From contig JASLGV010000112.1 of the NCBI GenBank assembly GCA_030149995.1, forward strand, positions 1 through 12,812: DNA of 12,812 nt, given 5' to 3'. Source of the stretch: Pedobacter sp. (GTDB taxonomy: Bacteria > Bacteroidota > Bacteroidia > Sphingobacteriales > Sphingobacteriaceae). The stretch's first letter is position 1. Each line of letters starts with the position of its first letter. The notes under the pieces were generated by a model that ran no database searches, was not told the DNA's origin, and saw only the letters and a list, made by a program, of their open reading frames with translations. Below, piece after piece: positions 1 through 8,450 of the stretch. A program made the translations under genes and the position numbers.

Positions 1-340
1 TTAGTTTTGTTGACAAGTTTTAAAAAAAACATTCTTCAATTTAAGTTATTCATCGTTTACTAACATTTTGTTTATATTTCTTTAATATCATTTAGCTGAT
101 TTACAAGATGATTTGAAAACGACTCAAATTTTATCAATAACAGAATGTTAATTGTTTATAAGTGGGTAAAAAGTTAATTACTTGTACAAAGGTGCTTAAA
201 AATTACTTAAAAGATTGTGGCAAATTATGTTTTTAGCTTAGCTTTAAACATTCAAATTTTGTTATTAGGTTTATTTATACATAAAACTAACATTTGTTTT
301 GAAGTTGTTAACATTGTTAGTTTATTAAAGGTTTTTATTG
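1..340. other. Gene-free AT-rich leader upstream of nadB
   Basis: No credible coding sequence is visible in these 340 bases; the one short plus-strand frame (217-402) runs into nadB in another frame. The stretch is strongly AT-rich with many T and A runs. It presumably holds the nadB promoter and, further left, regulatory sequence of whatever lies beyond the window edge. A TAGTTTTG at 2-9 fits the Bacteroidota -7 box TAnnTTTG, but its upstream half is cut off by the edge. The only clear structure near nadB is the inverted repeat at 284-323, described separately. Confidence 0.6.
284..323. promoter_or_regulatory. 9-bp inverted repeat just upstream of nadB
   Basis: AAACTAACA at 284-292 is perfectly complementary to TGTTAGTTT at 315-323, with a 22-nt spacer that contains the palindrome GTTAAC (307-312). 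The right arm ends 3 nt before the AAAGG ribosome-binding sequence of nadB. The element could be a repressor operator or a leader hairpin. A TAACATTTG at 288-296 resembles the -7 box with one extra base, but no correctly spaced TTTG lies upstream. Function is inferred from position only. Confidence 0.35.
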
Positions 341-1927
341 ATGAGGAAAGTAGATTTTCTGGTAATTGGTTCAGGAATAGCGGGTTTGAGTTTTGCACTT
401 AAAGCAGCAAAATTTGGTCGGGTTTTAATTATAACAAAATCGAATGAGGATGAATCGAACACCAAATATGCGCAGGGTGGGGTAGCAGTAGTGGTTAATA
501 AAGATGATTCTTTTGAAAAACACATCCAGGATACATTGATTGCGGGCGACGGTTTATGCGATGAAAAAATTGTGGAAATGGTTGTAAAAGAGGGGCCTCA
601 GCGCATCCAGGAGATTATAGATTATGGTATAAACTTCGATAAAGACCATACCGGATTTTACGATCTGGCTAAAGAAGGTGGGCACTCTGAACATCGTGTT
701 TTACACTATAAAGACATCACCGGATACGAAATTGAACGTGTACTGCTAAAGGAAATTCATCAGAATAACAACATAGAGATATTAACACATTACTTCGCAT
801 TGGAGCTGATTACCCAACATCACCTGGGTGCCTTTGTGGATAAACGTACGGAAGATATTAACTGTTATGGCGTATATGCCTTTAACACAGAGCTTAACGA
901 TGTGGAAAAGATTGTGGCAAATGTGACTGTAATGGCTTCGGGTGGTGCGGGACATGTTTATTCGGCTACGACAAATCCGGTTATTGCAACCGGCGATGGC
1001 ATGGCGATGGTGTACCGGGCAAAAGGAAAAGTTCGTAATATGGAGTTTATTCAGTTCCATCCAACAGCTTTATATCATCCAGGAGAGTATCCTTCATTCC
1101 TGATTTCGGAGGCTGTAAGAGGTTTTGGCGGTGTGCTGAGAAGAAAGAACGGCGAAGAATTTATGCAGGAATACGACGAAAGAAAATCGCTTGCACCGCG
1201 TGATATCGTTGCCAGGGCAGTAGATGCTGAAATGAAAAAATCGGGCGATGATTTTGTTTACCTGGATATTACCATGCGCAGCAAAGCAGATATATTGAAG
1301 CACTTTCCTAATATATATGCCAAATGTTTATCAATCGGGATCGATATGACTAAAGATTATATTCCCGTTACACCTGCTTCTCATTATATGTGTGGCGGTA
1401 TTCTGGTTGATGAATACGGAAGATCTTCTATTAAAAATTTATATGCTTGTGGCGAATGTTCGGCTACGGGTTTACACGGTGCCAATCGTCTGGCTTCCAA
1501 TTCATTATTAGAAGCAACGGTTTTTGCACACCGGATTTTTCAGGATGCAATAGAAAATTTTAAAAACAATGTAATACCGGAGCATATTCCGGATTGGGAC
1601 GATCATGGTACCACACAAACAAATGAAGACATATTGGTTACCCACAACCTGCGCGAAACGCAAAAGATTATGAGCGATTATGTTGGCATTGTGCGTTCAG
1701 ATTTTCGTTTAGACCGTGCACACAGAAGGTTGTTTTTACTTTACCAGGAGACCGAAGAATTTTATAAAAAGAATAAGGTATCGGTTAAGCTTTGCGAACT
1801 CAGAAATGTAATACAGGTTGCTTATATCATTATAAAATCTGCCATTAAACGTAAAGAAAGCAGGGGATTGCATTATACAACAGATTATCCGCAACATGCA
1901 GATACACTCGTTGATACCATTTTTTAA
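341..1927 (+). CDS. nadB: L-aspartate oxidase (quinolinate synthase B)
   Basis: NadB is an FAD flavoprotein that oxidises L-aspartate to iminoaspartate, which NadA condenses with dihydroxyacetone phosphate to quinolinate in de novo NAD synthesis; it is cytosolic. The 528-residue protein has the usual family length and the fumarate reductase/succinate dehydrogenase flavoprotein fold. It starts with the dinucleotide-binding motif GSGIAGL (10-16) and the QGG loop (45-47). It also has GGHSEHR (113-119), the catalytic-type arginine in SLAPRD (Arg287), PASHYMCGG (345-353, His348) and GLHGANRLASNSLLE (377-391). The helical C-terminal domain follows from about 430. ATG at 341 is preferred over an in-frame TTG at 338 because AAAGG at 327-331 is well spaced from it. 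No nadA or nadC is visible here. The next gene follows after 63 bp and may be cotranscribed. Confidence 0.97.
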   Translation: MRKVDFLVIGSGIAGLSFALKAAKFGRVLIITKSNEDESNTKYAQGGVAVVVNKDDSFEKHIQDTLIAGDGLCDEKIVEMVVKEGPQRIQEIIDYGINFDKDHTGFYDLAKEGGHSEHRVLHYKDITGYEIERVLLKEIHQNNNIEILTHYFALELITQHHLGAFVDKRTEDINCYGVYAFNTELNDVEKIVANVTVMASGGAGHVYSATTNPVIATGDGMAMVYRAKGKVRNMEFIQFHPTALYHPGEYPSFLISEAVRGFGGVLRRKNGEEFMQEYDERKSLAPRDIVARAVDAEMKKSGDDFVYLDITMRSKADILKHFPNIYAKCLSIGIDMTKDYIPVTPASHYMCGGILVDEYGRSSIKNLYACGECSATGLHGANRLASNSLLEATVFAHRIFQDAIENFKNNVIPEHIPDWDDHGTTQTNEDILVTHNLRETQKIMSDYVGIVRSDFRLDRAHRRLFLLYQETEEFYKKNKVSVKLCELRNVIQVAYIIIKSAIKRKESRGLHYTTDYPQHADTLVDTIF

Positions 1928-1990
1928 TTAATCATTATTGTTTCTAAGATATACGCCACTCATTAGCGTGTATTATAATTAATATATAGT

Positions 1991-2506
1991 ATGCCTTTAA
2001 TATTACCTGTAAAGGATAAAAAACCACAGTGGGGCAATGATAATTTCATTGCCGAAAATGCTACAATTGTAGGCGATGTAACGATGGGCGACCGATGCTC
2101 GGTCTGGTTTAATGCGGTCATCAGGGGGGATGTAAATGCCATTACCATTGGAAATGAAAGCAATATCCAGGATGGTGCCGTAATTCATGCTACCTATTTG
2201 AAAGCTTCTACACACATTGGAAACCGCGTTTCTGTAGGGCATAATGCCATTGTACATGGTTGTACAGTTGAAGATAATGTACTGATAGGTATGGGAGCCA
2301 TTGTAATGGACCATGCAAGGGTTGAGCAGTATTGTATCATTGCCGCCGGATCGGTTGTTTTGGAAAATACTGTTTGTGAAAGTGGTTATCTGTATGCCGG
2401 TACACCTGCAAAAAAAATAAAGCCCATTACAGAAGAGCAACGGGCTTTATTAAATAAACTGCCTGATAATTATGTAATGTATTCGGGTTGGTTTACCGGC
2501 GAATAG
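1991..2506 (+). CDS. Gamma carbonic anhydrase family hexapeptide-repeat protein
   Basis: This 171-residue protein has the left-handed parallel beta-helix of the gamma carbonic anhydrase/YrdA/PaaY/CaiE group, shown by repeated hexapeptide-type turns (VGDVTMGD, VIRGDVNAITIG, VGHNAIVHGCTVEDN, LIGMGAIV). Residues that bind zinc or shape the active site in this family can be placed: Arg45 and Asp47 (IRGD), Gln60 and Asp61 (NIQDG), and His66, His84 and His89 as the three zinc ligands (H-x17-H-x4-H). Such proteins are trimeric with metal sites at subunit interfaces. Many members have weak or no measured carbonic anhydrase activity, so the exact reaction is uncertain. The ATG has no Shine-Dalgarno sequence, which is normal for Bacteroidota. 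It lies downstream of nadB on the same strand and converges on the lipoprotein gene with a 28-bp gap in which no terminator is evident. Confidence 0.92.
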   Translation: MPLILPVKDKKPQWGNDNFIAENATIVGDVTMGDRCSVWFNAVIRGDVNAITIGNESNIQDGAVIHATYLKASTHIGNRVSVGHNAIVHGCTVEDNVLIGMGAIVMDHARVEQYCIIAAGSVVLENTVCESGYLYAGTPAKKIKPITEEQRALLNKLPDNYVMYSGWFTGE

Positions 2507-2534
2507 TTACTTTTTACAGATTTTAAGATTTACT

Positions 2535-4175
2535 TTATCGTTCGGGTGGGAGTGGGATGATTAATATATCTTCCCGTTCCCAGTTCGGTCTGAGCGATTT
2601 TTCGCTTGGCGAATACCATATTTTTTCTGGTTGTATATTTTCTTTTACATGACCAGTGTCCCATATTCCATTGTTATTTTCATCATATACAACCCTTATA
2701 AAATATTTTCCTGCCGGATAATTGGCAAAATCAAGGGTGCTGTTTTTATTAATGGAAAATGATTTTATAACATTTTTCTTTTCGTCTATAAACTGTACCA
2801 GGTAATTTTTTCCAGCCACAGGAACCTCTGTTTTTAAGGTAAGTGTACCATAACTATCAATGGTTTCGAGCTTAAAGGAGCGATCAAAAGCCTTGTTTTT
2901 AATATTAAATATTCCTGTAAATGCACCAGCCTCAAATTTGAGTATGTAGTTTTTTTTCTGTCTCCAGGGATACCTTACATAGTATTTAAGAAAGTCGGTA
3001 CTATCTTTAATCAGTTCAAAGTTGGTACGCTTTACCGAATCTTCCAGTAAAGTTATTTTAGCGGCATCTGTTGCCGTAACCGGAAAATTAAAATGTAAGG
3101 TAAAAGGGTGATATGGATTTAACTTTCCGCCGGTGAGGTTATCAGAAGCTGTAAGATCGCGCGTGTATGTATCTTTCTTAGCCCGGGTAAGATTAACGGT
3201 ATTCAGTAGTTTTCCGGCATCCTGAATGGCTATTTTGACCGAATCAAAACCCATATTGGTAAGCCAGACCTTTGCTGTATCGTTGTTTTTACTGAAAGAT
3301 ACATATTTACCCACGTCGATATCAGAAGGTTCCATAACAGTCAGTTTTGGCTGTTTAAGATGCTGGCTAAAGCTCAGTATAATACTGCCGTCATTGTGTA
3401 TTTTACGCTCAATGAGCCTGAATTCTGGTGCCAGTTCTTTAAACACCTGCAGGTTTACCTGTTCCTTGTTTTGGTTAAGTTCAATCGGTTCTTTGATAAA
3501 ACCGACCTCGTCTGACTGTTGCTGATAAATTTTATCACCACCACCGGATTCTTTCAGTGCATAGATCTTATAAGTTCCCTTACGTAAATTGTTGAGCTTA
3601 TAATTACCGGCACTGTCTGTAAGCGTATAGATAGAAGGTCTTTTCTTACCAAAGAGTGTATCGCGTTCTACCGGAAAGATCATAACGGTGGCTTCCTTTT
3701 CATGTTCACCTGTTAGTGCATTCGATACGTTTCCACTGATGTAGAGCGAATCTATATCTGGTCCCGTCGAAAATACATAAGATAAGTTTTTAAGAACATT
3801 GCCTTCGTTTACGTCGGCAATAGACTTTCCGAAATTGAGCGTGTAGGTTGTATTTTTCTCCAGAGAATCCTGCAAGGTAATCTCCAGCTTTTTCTGTTTC
3901 TTTTTTAAGATTGGCGGACGCTCCTGATCGGGGGAAATACTGAATTCTTTAAATTCATCTTTAAGATTGAAATACTCGTCAAATTCTATAACTATTTTTT
4001 TACCCTGAAAATTCCTTGTCAGGTTTTTTGGCGTCATGCTCAATACCTTTGGCGGGGTGGTATCTCTCGGACCACCTTGTGGATTTTGCATACTTGCACA
4101 GGCAGCCAGAAAGAGTGCCACCAGCGCAAGCCCTATCGTTTTACCATTAAAATAGCCACTTCTTAAATTTAGCAT
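2535..4175 (-). CDS. Predicted lipoprotein with N-terminal bacterial Ig-like (Big_5/SbsA-type) domain
   Basis: The 546-residue protein begins with a lipoprotein signal: a hydrophobic stretch at 14-25 ending in the lipobox LAAC with Cys26, so it is probably anchored in the envelope. The motif NPQGGPRDTTPP (31-42), just after the cysteine, is characteristic of a Bacteroidota family carrying an SbsA/Big_5 Ig-like domain, here about 41-137. A carboxypeptidase-regulatory or transthyretin-like beta domain follows at about 144-212 (SGNV...DSAGNYKLNNLRKGTYKIYAL). The C-terminus has the recurrent family motif YDENNNGIWDTG and then QPEKIWY. No enzymatic residues are recognisable and the function is unknown; a structural or surface role is an inference. 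It lies downstream of mnmG on the same strand with a 121-bp gap. The ATG at 4175 gives a normal signal peptide. Confidence 0.85.
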   Translation of the reverse strand: MLNLRSGYFNGKTIGLALVALFLAACASMQNPQGGPRDTTPPKVLSMTPKNLTRNFQGKKIVIEFDEYFNLKDEFKEFSISPDQERPPILKKKQKKLEITLQDSLEKNTTYTLNFGKSIADVNEGNVLKNLSYVFSTGPDIDSLYISGNVSNALTGEHEKEATVMIFPVERDTLFGKKRPSIYTLTDSAGNYKLNNLRKGTYKIYALKESGGGDKIYQQQSDEVGFIKEPIELNQNKEQVNLQVFKELAPEFRLIERKIHNDGSIILSFSQHLKQPKLTVMEPSDIDVGKYVSFSKNNDTAKVWLTNMGFDSVKIAIQDAGKLLNTVNLTRAKKDTYTRDLTASDNLTGGKLNPYHPFTLHFNFPVTATDAAKITLLEDSVKRTNFELIKDSTDFLKYYVRYPWRQKKNYILKFEAGAFTGIFNIKNKAFDRSFKLETIDSYGTLTLKTEVPVAGKNYLVQFIDEKKNVIKSFSINKNSTLDFANYPAGKYFIRVVYDENNNGIWDTGHVKENIQPEKIWYSPSEKSLRPNWEREDILIIPLPPER

Positions 4176-4219
4176 ATTTAAAGCTCTCTGTTAAACTTTT
4201 ATTGCTTTTTGAATAATAT

Positions 4220-4240
4220 GATTAAAAATGTTTTTTAATC
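4220..4240. repeat. AT-rich dyad between mnmG and the lipoprotein gene
   Basis: GATTAAAAA (4220-4228) and TTTTTAATC (4232-4240) form a 9-bp perfect stem with a 3-nt loop. It lies 57 nt after the mnmG stop and 45 nt before the lipoprotein gene start. It could be a weak terminator for mnmG or an AT-rich operator. The stem has only two GC pairs and no separate U-tract, so a terminator role is doubtful. Confidence 0.3.
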
Positions 4241-4296
4241 GCTCAAATAGCTTTATTTTAAGTCTGTTTTAAAATAGTTAATTATCTGATTATCAA

Positions 4297-6159
4297 TTAC
4301 TTATTAATATATACCATTAAAACCGATATATCTGAAGGTGAAACACCGGAAATACGCGATGCCTGACCAAGTGTGCGTGGTTTTATTTTAAAAAGTTTTT
4401 CGCGTGCTTCTTTTGAAAGGGATACGATTTTATTGTAATCGAAATCCGGGTTAATTTCCTTGTCTTCCATCTTAAGCATTTTCTGTACAATTTCGTTTTC
4501 CTTCTCGAAATAGCTTTCGTACTTAATTTTAATTTCAGCCTGCTCAATCGTTTCCTGATCCAAAATAGCAGTGGCTGCAGCCAATGGTTTGCTTACTTCG
4601 ATCAAATCTTTTAAACCTACCTGTGGCCGGCTAACCAGGCTATGGAGTTTAACATTTTGATTCAGAGCACTGGAACCAAGGCTTTCGAGCATTGGATTTG
4701 CATCGGTCATTTCAATTCCCTGCATCTTTGTAAATTTAACAAGCGCATCCGATTCGGCAATTTTTTTATTTACTTTTTCGAGGCGCTCATCGCTGATTAA
4801 GCCGAGTTGATGGCCAATAGGAGAGAGGCGGATATCTGCATTGTCCTGTCTTAATAATAAGCGGTGTTCTGCTCTCGACGTAAACATACGGTAGGGTTCT
4901 TCTGTACCCTTGGTTACAAGGTCATCAATCAGAACACCAATATAACTTTCCGAGCGTTTCATAATCAGTTCGTGCTGATCGTTTATTTTCTGGTGTGCAT
5001 TAATACCAGCCATAAATCCCTGACAAGCGGCTTCTTCATATCCGGTGGTTCCGTTAATCTGACCGGCTAAAAAGAGGTTGTTTATTTGTTTTGTTTCCAG
5101 TGTAAGCGATAACTGAGTAGGTGGGAAAAAGTCGTACTCAATTGCGTATCCAGGTCTGAACATCTTTGCATTTTCGAAACCAGGAATTAACCTCAGCGCT
5201 TTGTATTGTACGTCTTCTGGCAGGGAGGTAGAGAAACCATTTACGTAGATTTCGCAAGTATTCCAGCCTTCAGGTTCTACAAAAATCTGGTGACGATCGC
5301 GCTCTGCAAACCGGTTTATTTTGTCTTCTATAGAAGGACAGTATCTTGGACCGAGTCCTTTGATACGGCCGGTAAACATCGGAGATTTTTCGAAACCTTC
5401 CTTCAGGGTTTCGTGTACTTCTGAATTGGTATAAGTAATCCAGCAACAACGCTGATCGGTAGAAAGAGGAGTATCTGTAAAAGAAAAACGACCACGGTTT
5501 GTATCGCCCCATTGTTCTTCCATTTTAGAATAGTCGAGTGTTCTTCCATCTACACGGGGTGGGGTGCCTGTTTTCATTCTGCCAGCTTCCATACCCAGTT
5601 CGACCAGTTGTTCTGTTATGCCGGTCGAGGCCCGTTCTGCTGTTCTGCCTCCACCAAATTTCTTTTCTCCGATGTGCATTACACCGTTAAGAAAAGTACC
5701 ATTGGTTAAAACAACTGCTTTACTTTCTATCTCAATGCCCAGAGAAGTTTTAACGCCATAAACGGTATTATCTTTAACAAGTAATCCAATTACACTGTCT
5801 TGCCAGATATCGAGGTTTTCTGTACGTTCCAGTGCAAGTCTCCATTCTTCTGCAAATCTCATGCGGTCTATTTGTGCACGGGGGCTCCACATGGCGGGAC
5901 CTTTAGAAAGATTAAGCATTCTGAATTGAATGGTCGATTTATCAGAAATAATTCCGGAGTATCCACCTAAAGCATCAATCTCCCGAACAATCTGTCCTTT
6001 TGCAACACCACCCATAGCCGGGTTGCAACTCATTTGTGCAATGGTTCCCATGTTCATAGTGATGAGCAAAACAGAAGAACCAAGGTTAGCAGCGGCAGCA
6101 GCAGCTTCACATCCGGCATGTCCTGCACCGACTACAATTAAATCGTATTTTGAAAACAT
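4297..6159 (-). CDS. mnmG: tRNA uridine-5-carboxymethylaminomethyl modification enzyme MnmG (GidA)
   Basis: MnmG, with the GTPase MnmE, installs the carboxymethylaminomethyl group on wobble uridine 34 of certain tRNAs, using FAD, NADH, a folate-derived carbon and glycine or ammonium. The 620-residue protein has family length. It shows the FAD-binding motif GAGHAGCEA (11-19), Cys45 in SCNPAMGG, signature 1 [11 protein letters not shown] (270-280, with Cys274 at the position of the E. coli catalytic Cys277) and signature 2 [17 protein letters not shown] (365-381). The helical MnmE-binding C-terminal domain ends [20 protein letters not shown]. The start is set at MFSKYD (6159), which matches the usual family N-terminus and has the purine-rich AAAAAAGAA upstream. 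A longer frame from 6195 would translate a parS palindrome (MFHVEQ...) and is unlikely. The gene sits next to two parS sites, in line with gidA often lying near oriC. Confidence 0.97.
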   Translation of the reverse strand: MFSKYDLIVVGAGHAGCEAAAAAANLGSSVLLITMNMGTIAQMSCNPAMGGVAKGQIVREIDALGGYSGIISDKSTIQFRMLNLSKGPAMWSPRAQIDRMRFAEEWRLALERTENLDIWQDSVIGLLVKDNTVYGVKTSLGIEIESKAVVLTNGTFLNGVMHIGEKKFGGGRTAERASTGITEQLVELGMEAGRMKTGTPPRVDGRTLDYSKMEEQWGDTNRGRFSFTDTPLSTDQRCCWITYTNSEVHETLKEGFEKSPMFTGRIKGLGPRYCPSIEDKINRFAERDRHQIFVEPEGWNTCEIYVNGFSTSLPEDVQYKALRLIPGFENAKMFRPGYAIEYDFFPPTQLSLTLETKQINNLFLAGQINGTTGYEEAACQGFMAGINAHQKINDQHELIMKRSESYIGVLIDDLVTKGTEEPYRMFTSRAEHRLLLRQDNADIRLSPIGHQLGLISDERLEKVNKKIAESDALVKFTKMQGIEMTDANPMLESLGSSALNQNVKLHSLVSRPQVGLKDLIEVSKPLAAATAILDQETIEQAEIKIKYESYFEKENEIVQKMLKMEDKEINPDFDYNKIVSLSKEAREKLFKIKPRTLGQASRISGVSPSDISVLMVYINK

Positions 6160-6178
6160 TTTATTCTTTTTTGGCAAT

Positions 6179-6194
6179 TGTTCCACGTGGAACA
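6179..6194. other. parS: parS site 1 (ParB centromere)
   Basis: The 16-mer TGTTCCACGTGGAACA matches the ParB-binding consensus TGTTNCACGTGNAACA exactly and lies within a 20-bp perfect palindrome at 6177-6196. ParB loads here and spreads as a clamp, and with ParA and SMC it segregates the replication origin. The site lies 20 bp upstream of the mnmG start codon, so bound ParB could also affect mnmG transcription; that effect is inference. Confidence 0.88.
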
Positions 6195-6225
6195 ATGTAT
6201 ATTTTGTTGTTTTATTCTTTGTCGG

Positions 6226-6257
6226 ATTTGTTATGTTTCACGTGAAACATAACAAAT
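6226..6257. other. parS: parS site 2 inside a 32-bp perfect palindrome
   Basis: The core TGTTTCACGTGAAACA (6234-6249) is the canonical parS 16-mer. Base symmetry continues 8 bp further on each side, so the whole of 6226-6257 is its own reverse complement (centre between 6241 and 6242). It is centred 55 bp from site 1 and lies 15 bp after the stop codon of the ABC-F gene. The transcript would form a long hairpin, but no U-tract follows on either strand, so a terminator is not the best explanation. Confidence 0.9.
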
Positions 6258-6272
6258 AATTTCTCGTATTTT

Positions 6273-8135
6273 TTATTCTGAAAGTTCTAACCAGCGCAAT
6301 GTATATGCATCCAACTTCGCTCTTTGTTTTTCTATTTCTTCTGAAATATCCTGAATTTTTTGATAATCCGAAGGATCTGTTTCTGTCAGTTTTTTAGAAA
6401 GATTTTCTATTTCAGCTTCAGTATCCGTCATGCCTTTTTCGCTTTCTGCAAGTTCCTGCTGTTCTTTGAAACTTAATTTCTTTACAGCTTTGGCAGGTGT
6501 TTCAATAGGGGCAGGACTGGCTTTCTTTTTGCTTTCTGTCTTTACTTTTGGTTGCTCTAAACTTAATCTGTATTCAGAATAATTGCCGTTGTAAATTTTA
6601 ACAGCACCTTCGCCTTCTAAAATAAAAAGCTGATCGCTCATTTTATCCAACAGATAACGGTCGTGTGAAACAAGCATTAATACGCCTGGAAAGTTTTCTA
6701 AAAACTCTTCCAGTACGTTGAGTGTATCAATATCCAGATCGTTGGTTGGCTCATCCAGAATTAAAAAATTCGGGTTTTGCATCAGGACTTTCATCAGGTG
6801 TAAGCGCTTCTTTTCACCTCCGCTTAATTTCTCTACCATGCCGTGTTGTTTCTTGGGCGGGAAGAGAAAAAGTGTTAAAAGTTGCGATGCGGTAATGGTC
6901 GATCCATCGGCCATTTTAATATATTCTGCATCAGACTTTACAATATCTATAACGCGTTCTTTTGGATCAAAGTCTAAACCACCTTGTTTATAATAACCAA
7001 AAACAGTTGTTTCACCGGTATCAACCCGGCCACTTTCTGGTGTTAAATTTCCGGTTATAATATTTAATAAAGTAGACTTTCCGGTTCCGTTTTTGCCGGC
7101 AAGGCCAATCCGGTCTGCCTTCTTAAAAGTGTAGCTAAAATCTGTAATAATGGTTTTATCACCGAAGGATTGACCAATGTGATCGAGCTCAATAATTTTA
7201 CCACCTTGCCTCGACATTTTTACATTTAATGTAATGCTCTGGTTGTCGGATTTCTTTTTCGTCTTTTCTTCTAAATCATAAAAGGCATCAATTCTGGCCT
7301 GCGATTTAGTTGCCCGCGCTTGTGGCATTCTGCGCATCCATTCCAATTCTTTCTTTAACAACTGCTGGTTTTTATGTAAAACCGTTGCATCTAAAGCTTC
7401 ACGTTCTGCTTTTTTCTCCAGGAAATATGCATAGTTTCCATTGTAATTATAGATCTTCCCCCGGTCTAATTCTATAATGGTGTTGCATACATTATCCAGG
7501 AAATAACGATCGTGTGTAACCAATAAAATAGTTTTGTTTCCAGATGTCAATAATTTTTCCAGCCACTCAATGGTGTCAATATCCAGGTGGTTGGTTGGCT
7601 CATCCAGTACCAGTATTTCGGGATCTTCAATCAGAAGCTTGGCAAGTGCCAAACGTTTCTTTTGCCCACCTGATAGGGTAGAGATTTTTTGCTGTAAATG
7701 CGTAATGCCCATACGGCTCAGAATGGTTTTGATCTGATGCTCATATTCCCAGGCATTGTGTTCGCTCAATTCTTCATATAACCTGTTGAGCGTCTTTTCG
7801 TCAGGGTTCGGTAGTTCAATTAATTCTTCATATTCTTTAATGAGCTGTTGCTGCTTATTGTCAAGCGAAAAAATGAAGTCGCTAATGGAGTAACCATCTG
7901 TAAATTGAGGGTCCTGATCCAGGAAACCTATTTTTACAGATTTGTTTTTTACGATCTTACCTTCCAACGCTGGAAATCTTTCAGCGAGTAGTTTTAATAA
8001 GGTGCTTTTACCGGCGCCGTTAATTCCAACAAGCGCTACGCGCTGGCCTGAATTGATGCCCAGTGTTAGGTTTTTAAATAGCCACTCGTCATGATAACCA
8101 TGACCCAAGCCTTCTGCCGCAATTAAAGTGCTCAA
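6273..8135 (-). CDS. ABC-F family ATP-binding protein, Uup type
   Basis: This soluble twin-ATPase protein (620 residues) has no membrane segments. ABC-F proteins act on the ribosome or translation rather than in transport. Domain 1 carries Walker A GINGAGKST (37-45), signature LSGGQ (154-158), Walker B LVLDEPTNHLD (175-185) and switch His208 (THDR). Domain 2 carries Walker A GKNGTGKST (347-355), LSGGE (437-441), Walker B LILDEPTNDLD (458-468) and His491 (SHDR). The interdomain arm 240-295 contains the conserved WMRRMPQARATKSQARI. After a lysine/proline-rich linker (about 530-552), a charged coiled coil (about 553-618) matches the C-terminal domain of Uup-like members. The start is a TTG at 8133-8135; no in-frame ATG lies close, and the N-terminus fits the family. 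mnmG follows after a 113-bp gap holding both parS sites. Confidence 0.95.
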   Translation of the reverse strand: MSTLIAAEGLGHGYHDEWLFKNLTLGINSGQRVALVGINGAGKSTLLKLLAERFPALEGKIVKNKSVKIGFLDQDPQFTDGYSISDFIFSLDNKQQQLIKEYEELIELPNPDEKTLNRLYEELSEHNAWEYEHQIKTILSRMGITHLQQKISTLSGGQKKRLALAKLLIEDPEILVLDEPTNHLDIDTIEWLEKLLTSGNKTILLVTHDRYFLDNVCNTIIELDRGKIYNYNGNYAYFLEKKAEREALDATVLHKNQQLLKKELEWMRRMPQARATKSQARIDAFYDLEEKTKKKSDNQSITLNVKMSRQGGKIIELDHIGQSFGDKTIITDFSYTFKKADRIGLAGKNGTGKSTLLNIITGNLTPESGRVDTGETTVFGYYKQGGLDFDPKERVIDIVKSDAEYIKMADGSTITASQLLTLFLFPPKKQHGMVEKLSGGEKKRLHLMKVLMQNPNFLILDEPTNDLDIDTLNVLEEFLENFPGVLMLVSHDRYLLDKMSDQLFILEGEGAVKIYNGNYSEYRLSLEQPKVKTESKKKASPAPIETPAKAVKKLSFKEQQELAESEKGMTDTEAEIENLSKKLTETDPSDYQKIQDISEEIEKQRAKLDAYTLRWLELSE

Positions 8136-8173
8136 AATTTTTATGTTTCGGATTTTATAAAAGAAAATTAGTG

Positions 8174-8181
8174 CAAAAGTA
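8174..8181 (-). promoter_or_regulatory. Candidate -7 box for the ABC-F gene
   Basis: The minus strand reads TACTTTTG, an exact match to the Bacteroidota -7 consensus TAnnTTTG, ending 38 nt before the TTG start codon. It implies a leader of about 30 nt. A matching TTTG at the usual -33 spacing is absent, so this is a half-supported promoter. Confidence 0.4.
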
Positions 8182-8378
8182 AGTATAAAATATTTGGAAG
8201 CGTATATGGTTATGTTAAAGCCTTTACAGATCTGTTAAAAATGGCATCGTACTGATGTTATTGTAGTTATAGGTATGGATACCTTGTTTATTATATAACG
8301 GGGGTATAAGGCAGGTTTGTCTTAAACCGTTTGCCTGAAAGAATAAGAATAAGGTTGGATTCTGCTTTGACCTGAAAT

Positions 8379-8415
8379 AAAAAAACAGCGTTGGAATCGC
8401 TCCTTCGCTGTTTTT
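8379..8415 (-). terminator. Intrinsic terminator after the GIN-domain gene
   Basis: AAAAACAGCG (8381-8390) and CGCTGTTTTT (8406-8415) form a 10-bp perfect stem around a 15-nt loop that can add a short GGA/TCC inner stem. On the minus strand it begins 35 nt after the stop codon and ends in seven consecutive T (8385-8379). The plus strand also ends in five T, so it may work in both directions, although only minus-strand genes flank it. Confidence 0.8.
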
Positions 8416-8450
8416 AATCATTAACTAAAACTAAACTATCTTCTTATTTA

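Larger units (their letters stand above)
8136..8450. other. Intergenic gap between the GIN-domain gene and the ABC-F gene
   Basis: This 315-bp stretch holds the terminator of the GIN-domain gene at its right end (8379-8415) and a candidate promoter box for the ABC-F gene at its left end (8174-8181). A minus-strand frame at 8224-8421 reads through the terminator stem and has no recognisable protein character. Nothing further is evident between about 8182 and 8378. Confidence 0.6.

Noticed and set aside
217..402. Short plus-strand frame of 61 codons before nadB
   Set aside because: It starts with a non-ATG codon, overlaps nadB in another frame and has only low-complexity AT-rich content.
1944..1975. 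Imperfect dyad (ATACGC ... GCGTGTAT) between nadB and the carbonic anhydrase gene
   Set aside because: The stem needs a 2-nt bulge and has no U-tract; too weak to call a terminator or operator.
2507..2534. Bidirectional terminator between the converging carbonic anhydrase and lipoprotein genes
   Set aside because: The 28-bp gap holds T runs but no inverted repeat that would make a stem.
6226..6257. 32-bp palindrome as an intrinsic terminator of the ABC-F gene
   Set aside because: No U-tract follows the hairpin on the minus strand, and its core is an exact parS site.
6640..6660. Possible DnaA box (TTATCCAACA) near the parS sites
   Set aside because: It does not match TTATNCACA, lies inside the ABC-F coding sequence and has no clustered partners, so an origin cannot be placed inside this window.
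8224..8421. Minus-strand 65-codon frame between the ABC-F and GIN genes
   Set aside because: It begins inside the terminator hairpin of the GIN-domain gene and shows no recognisable protein features.
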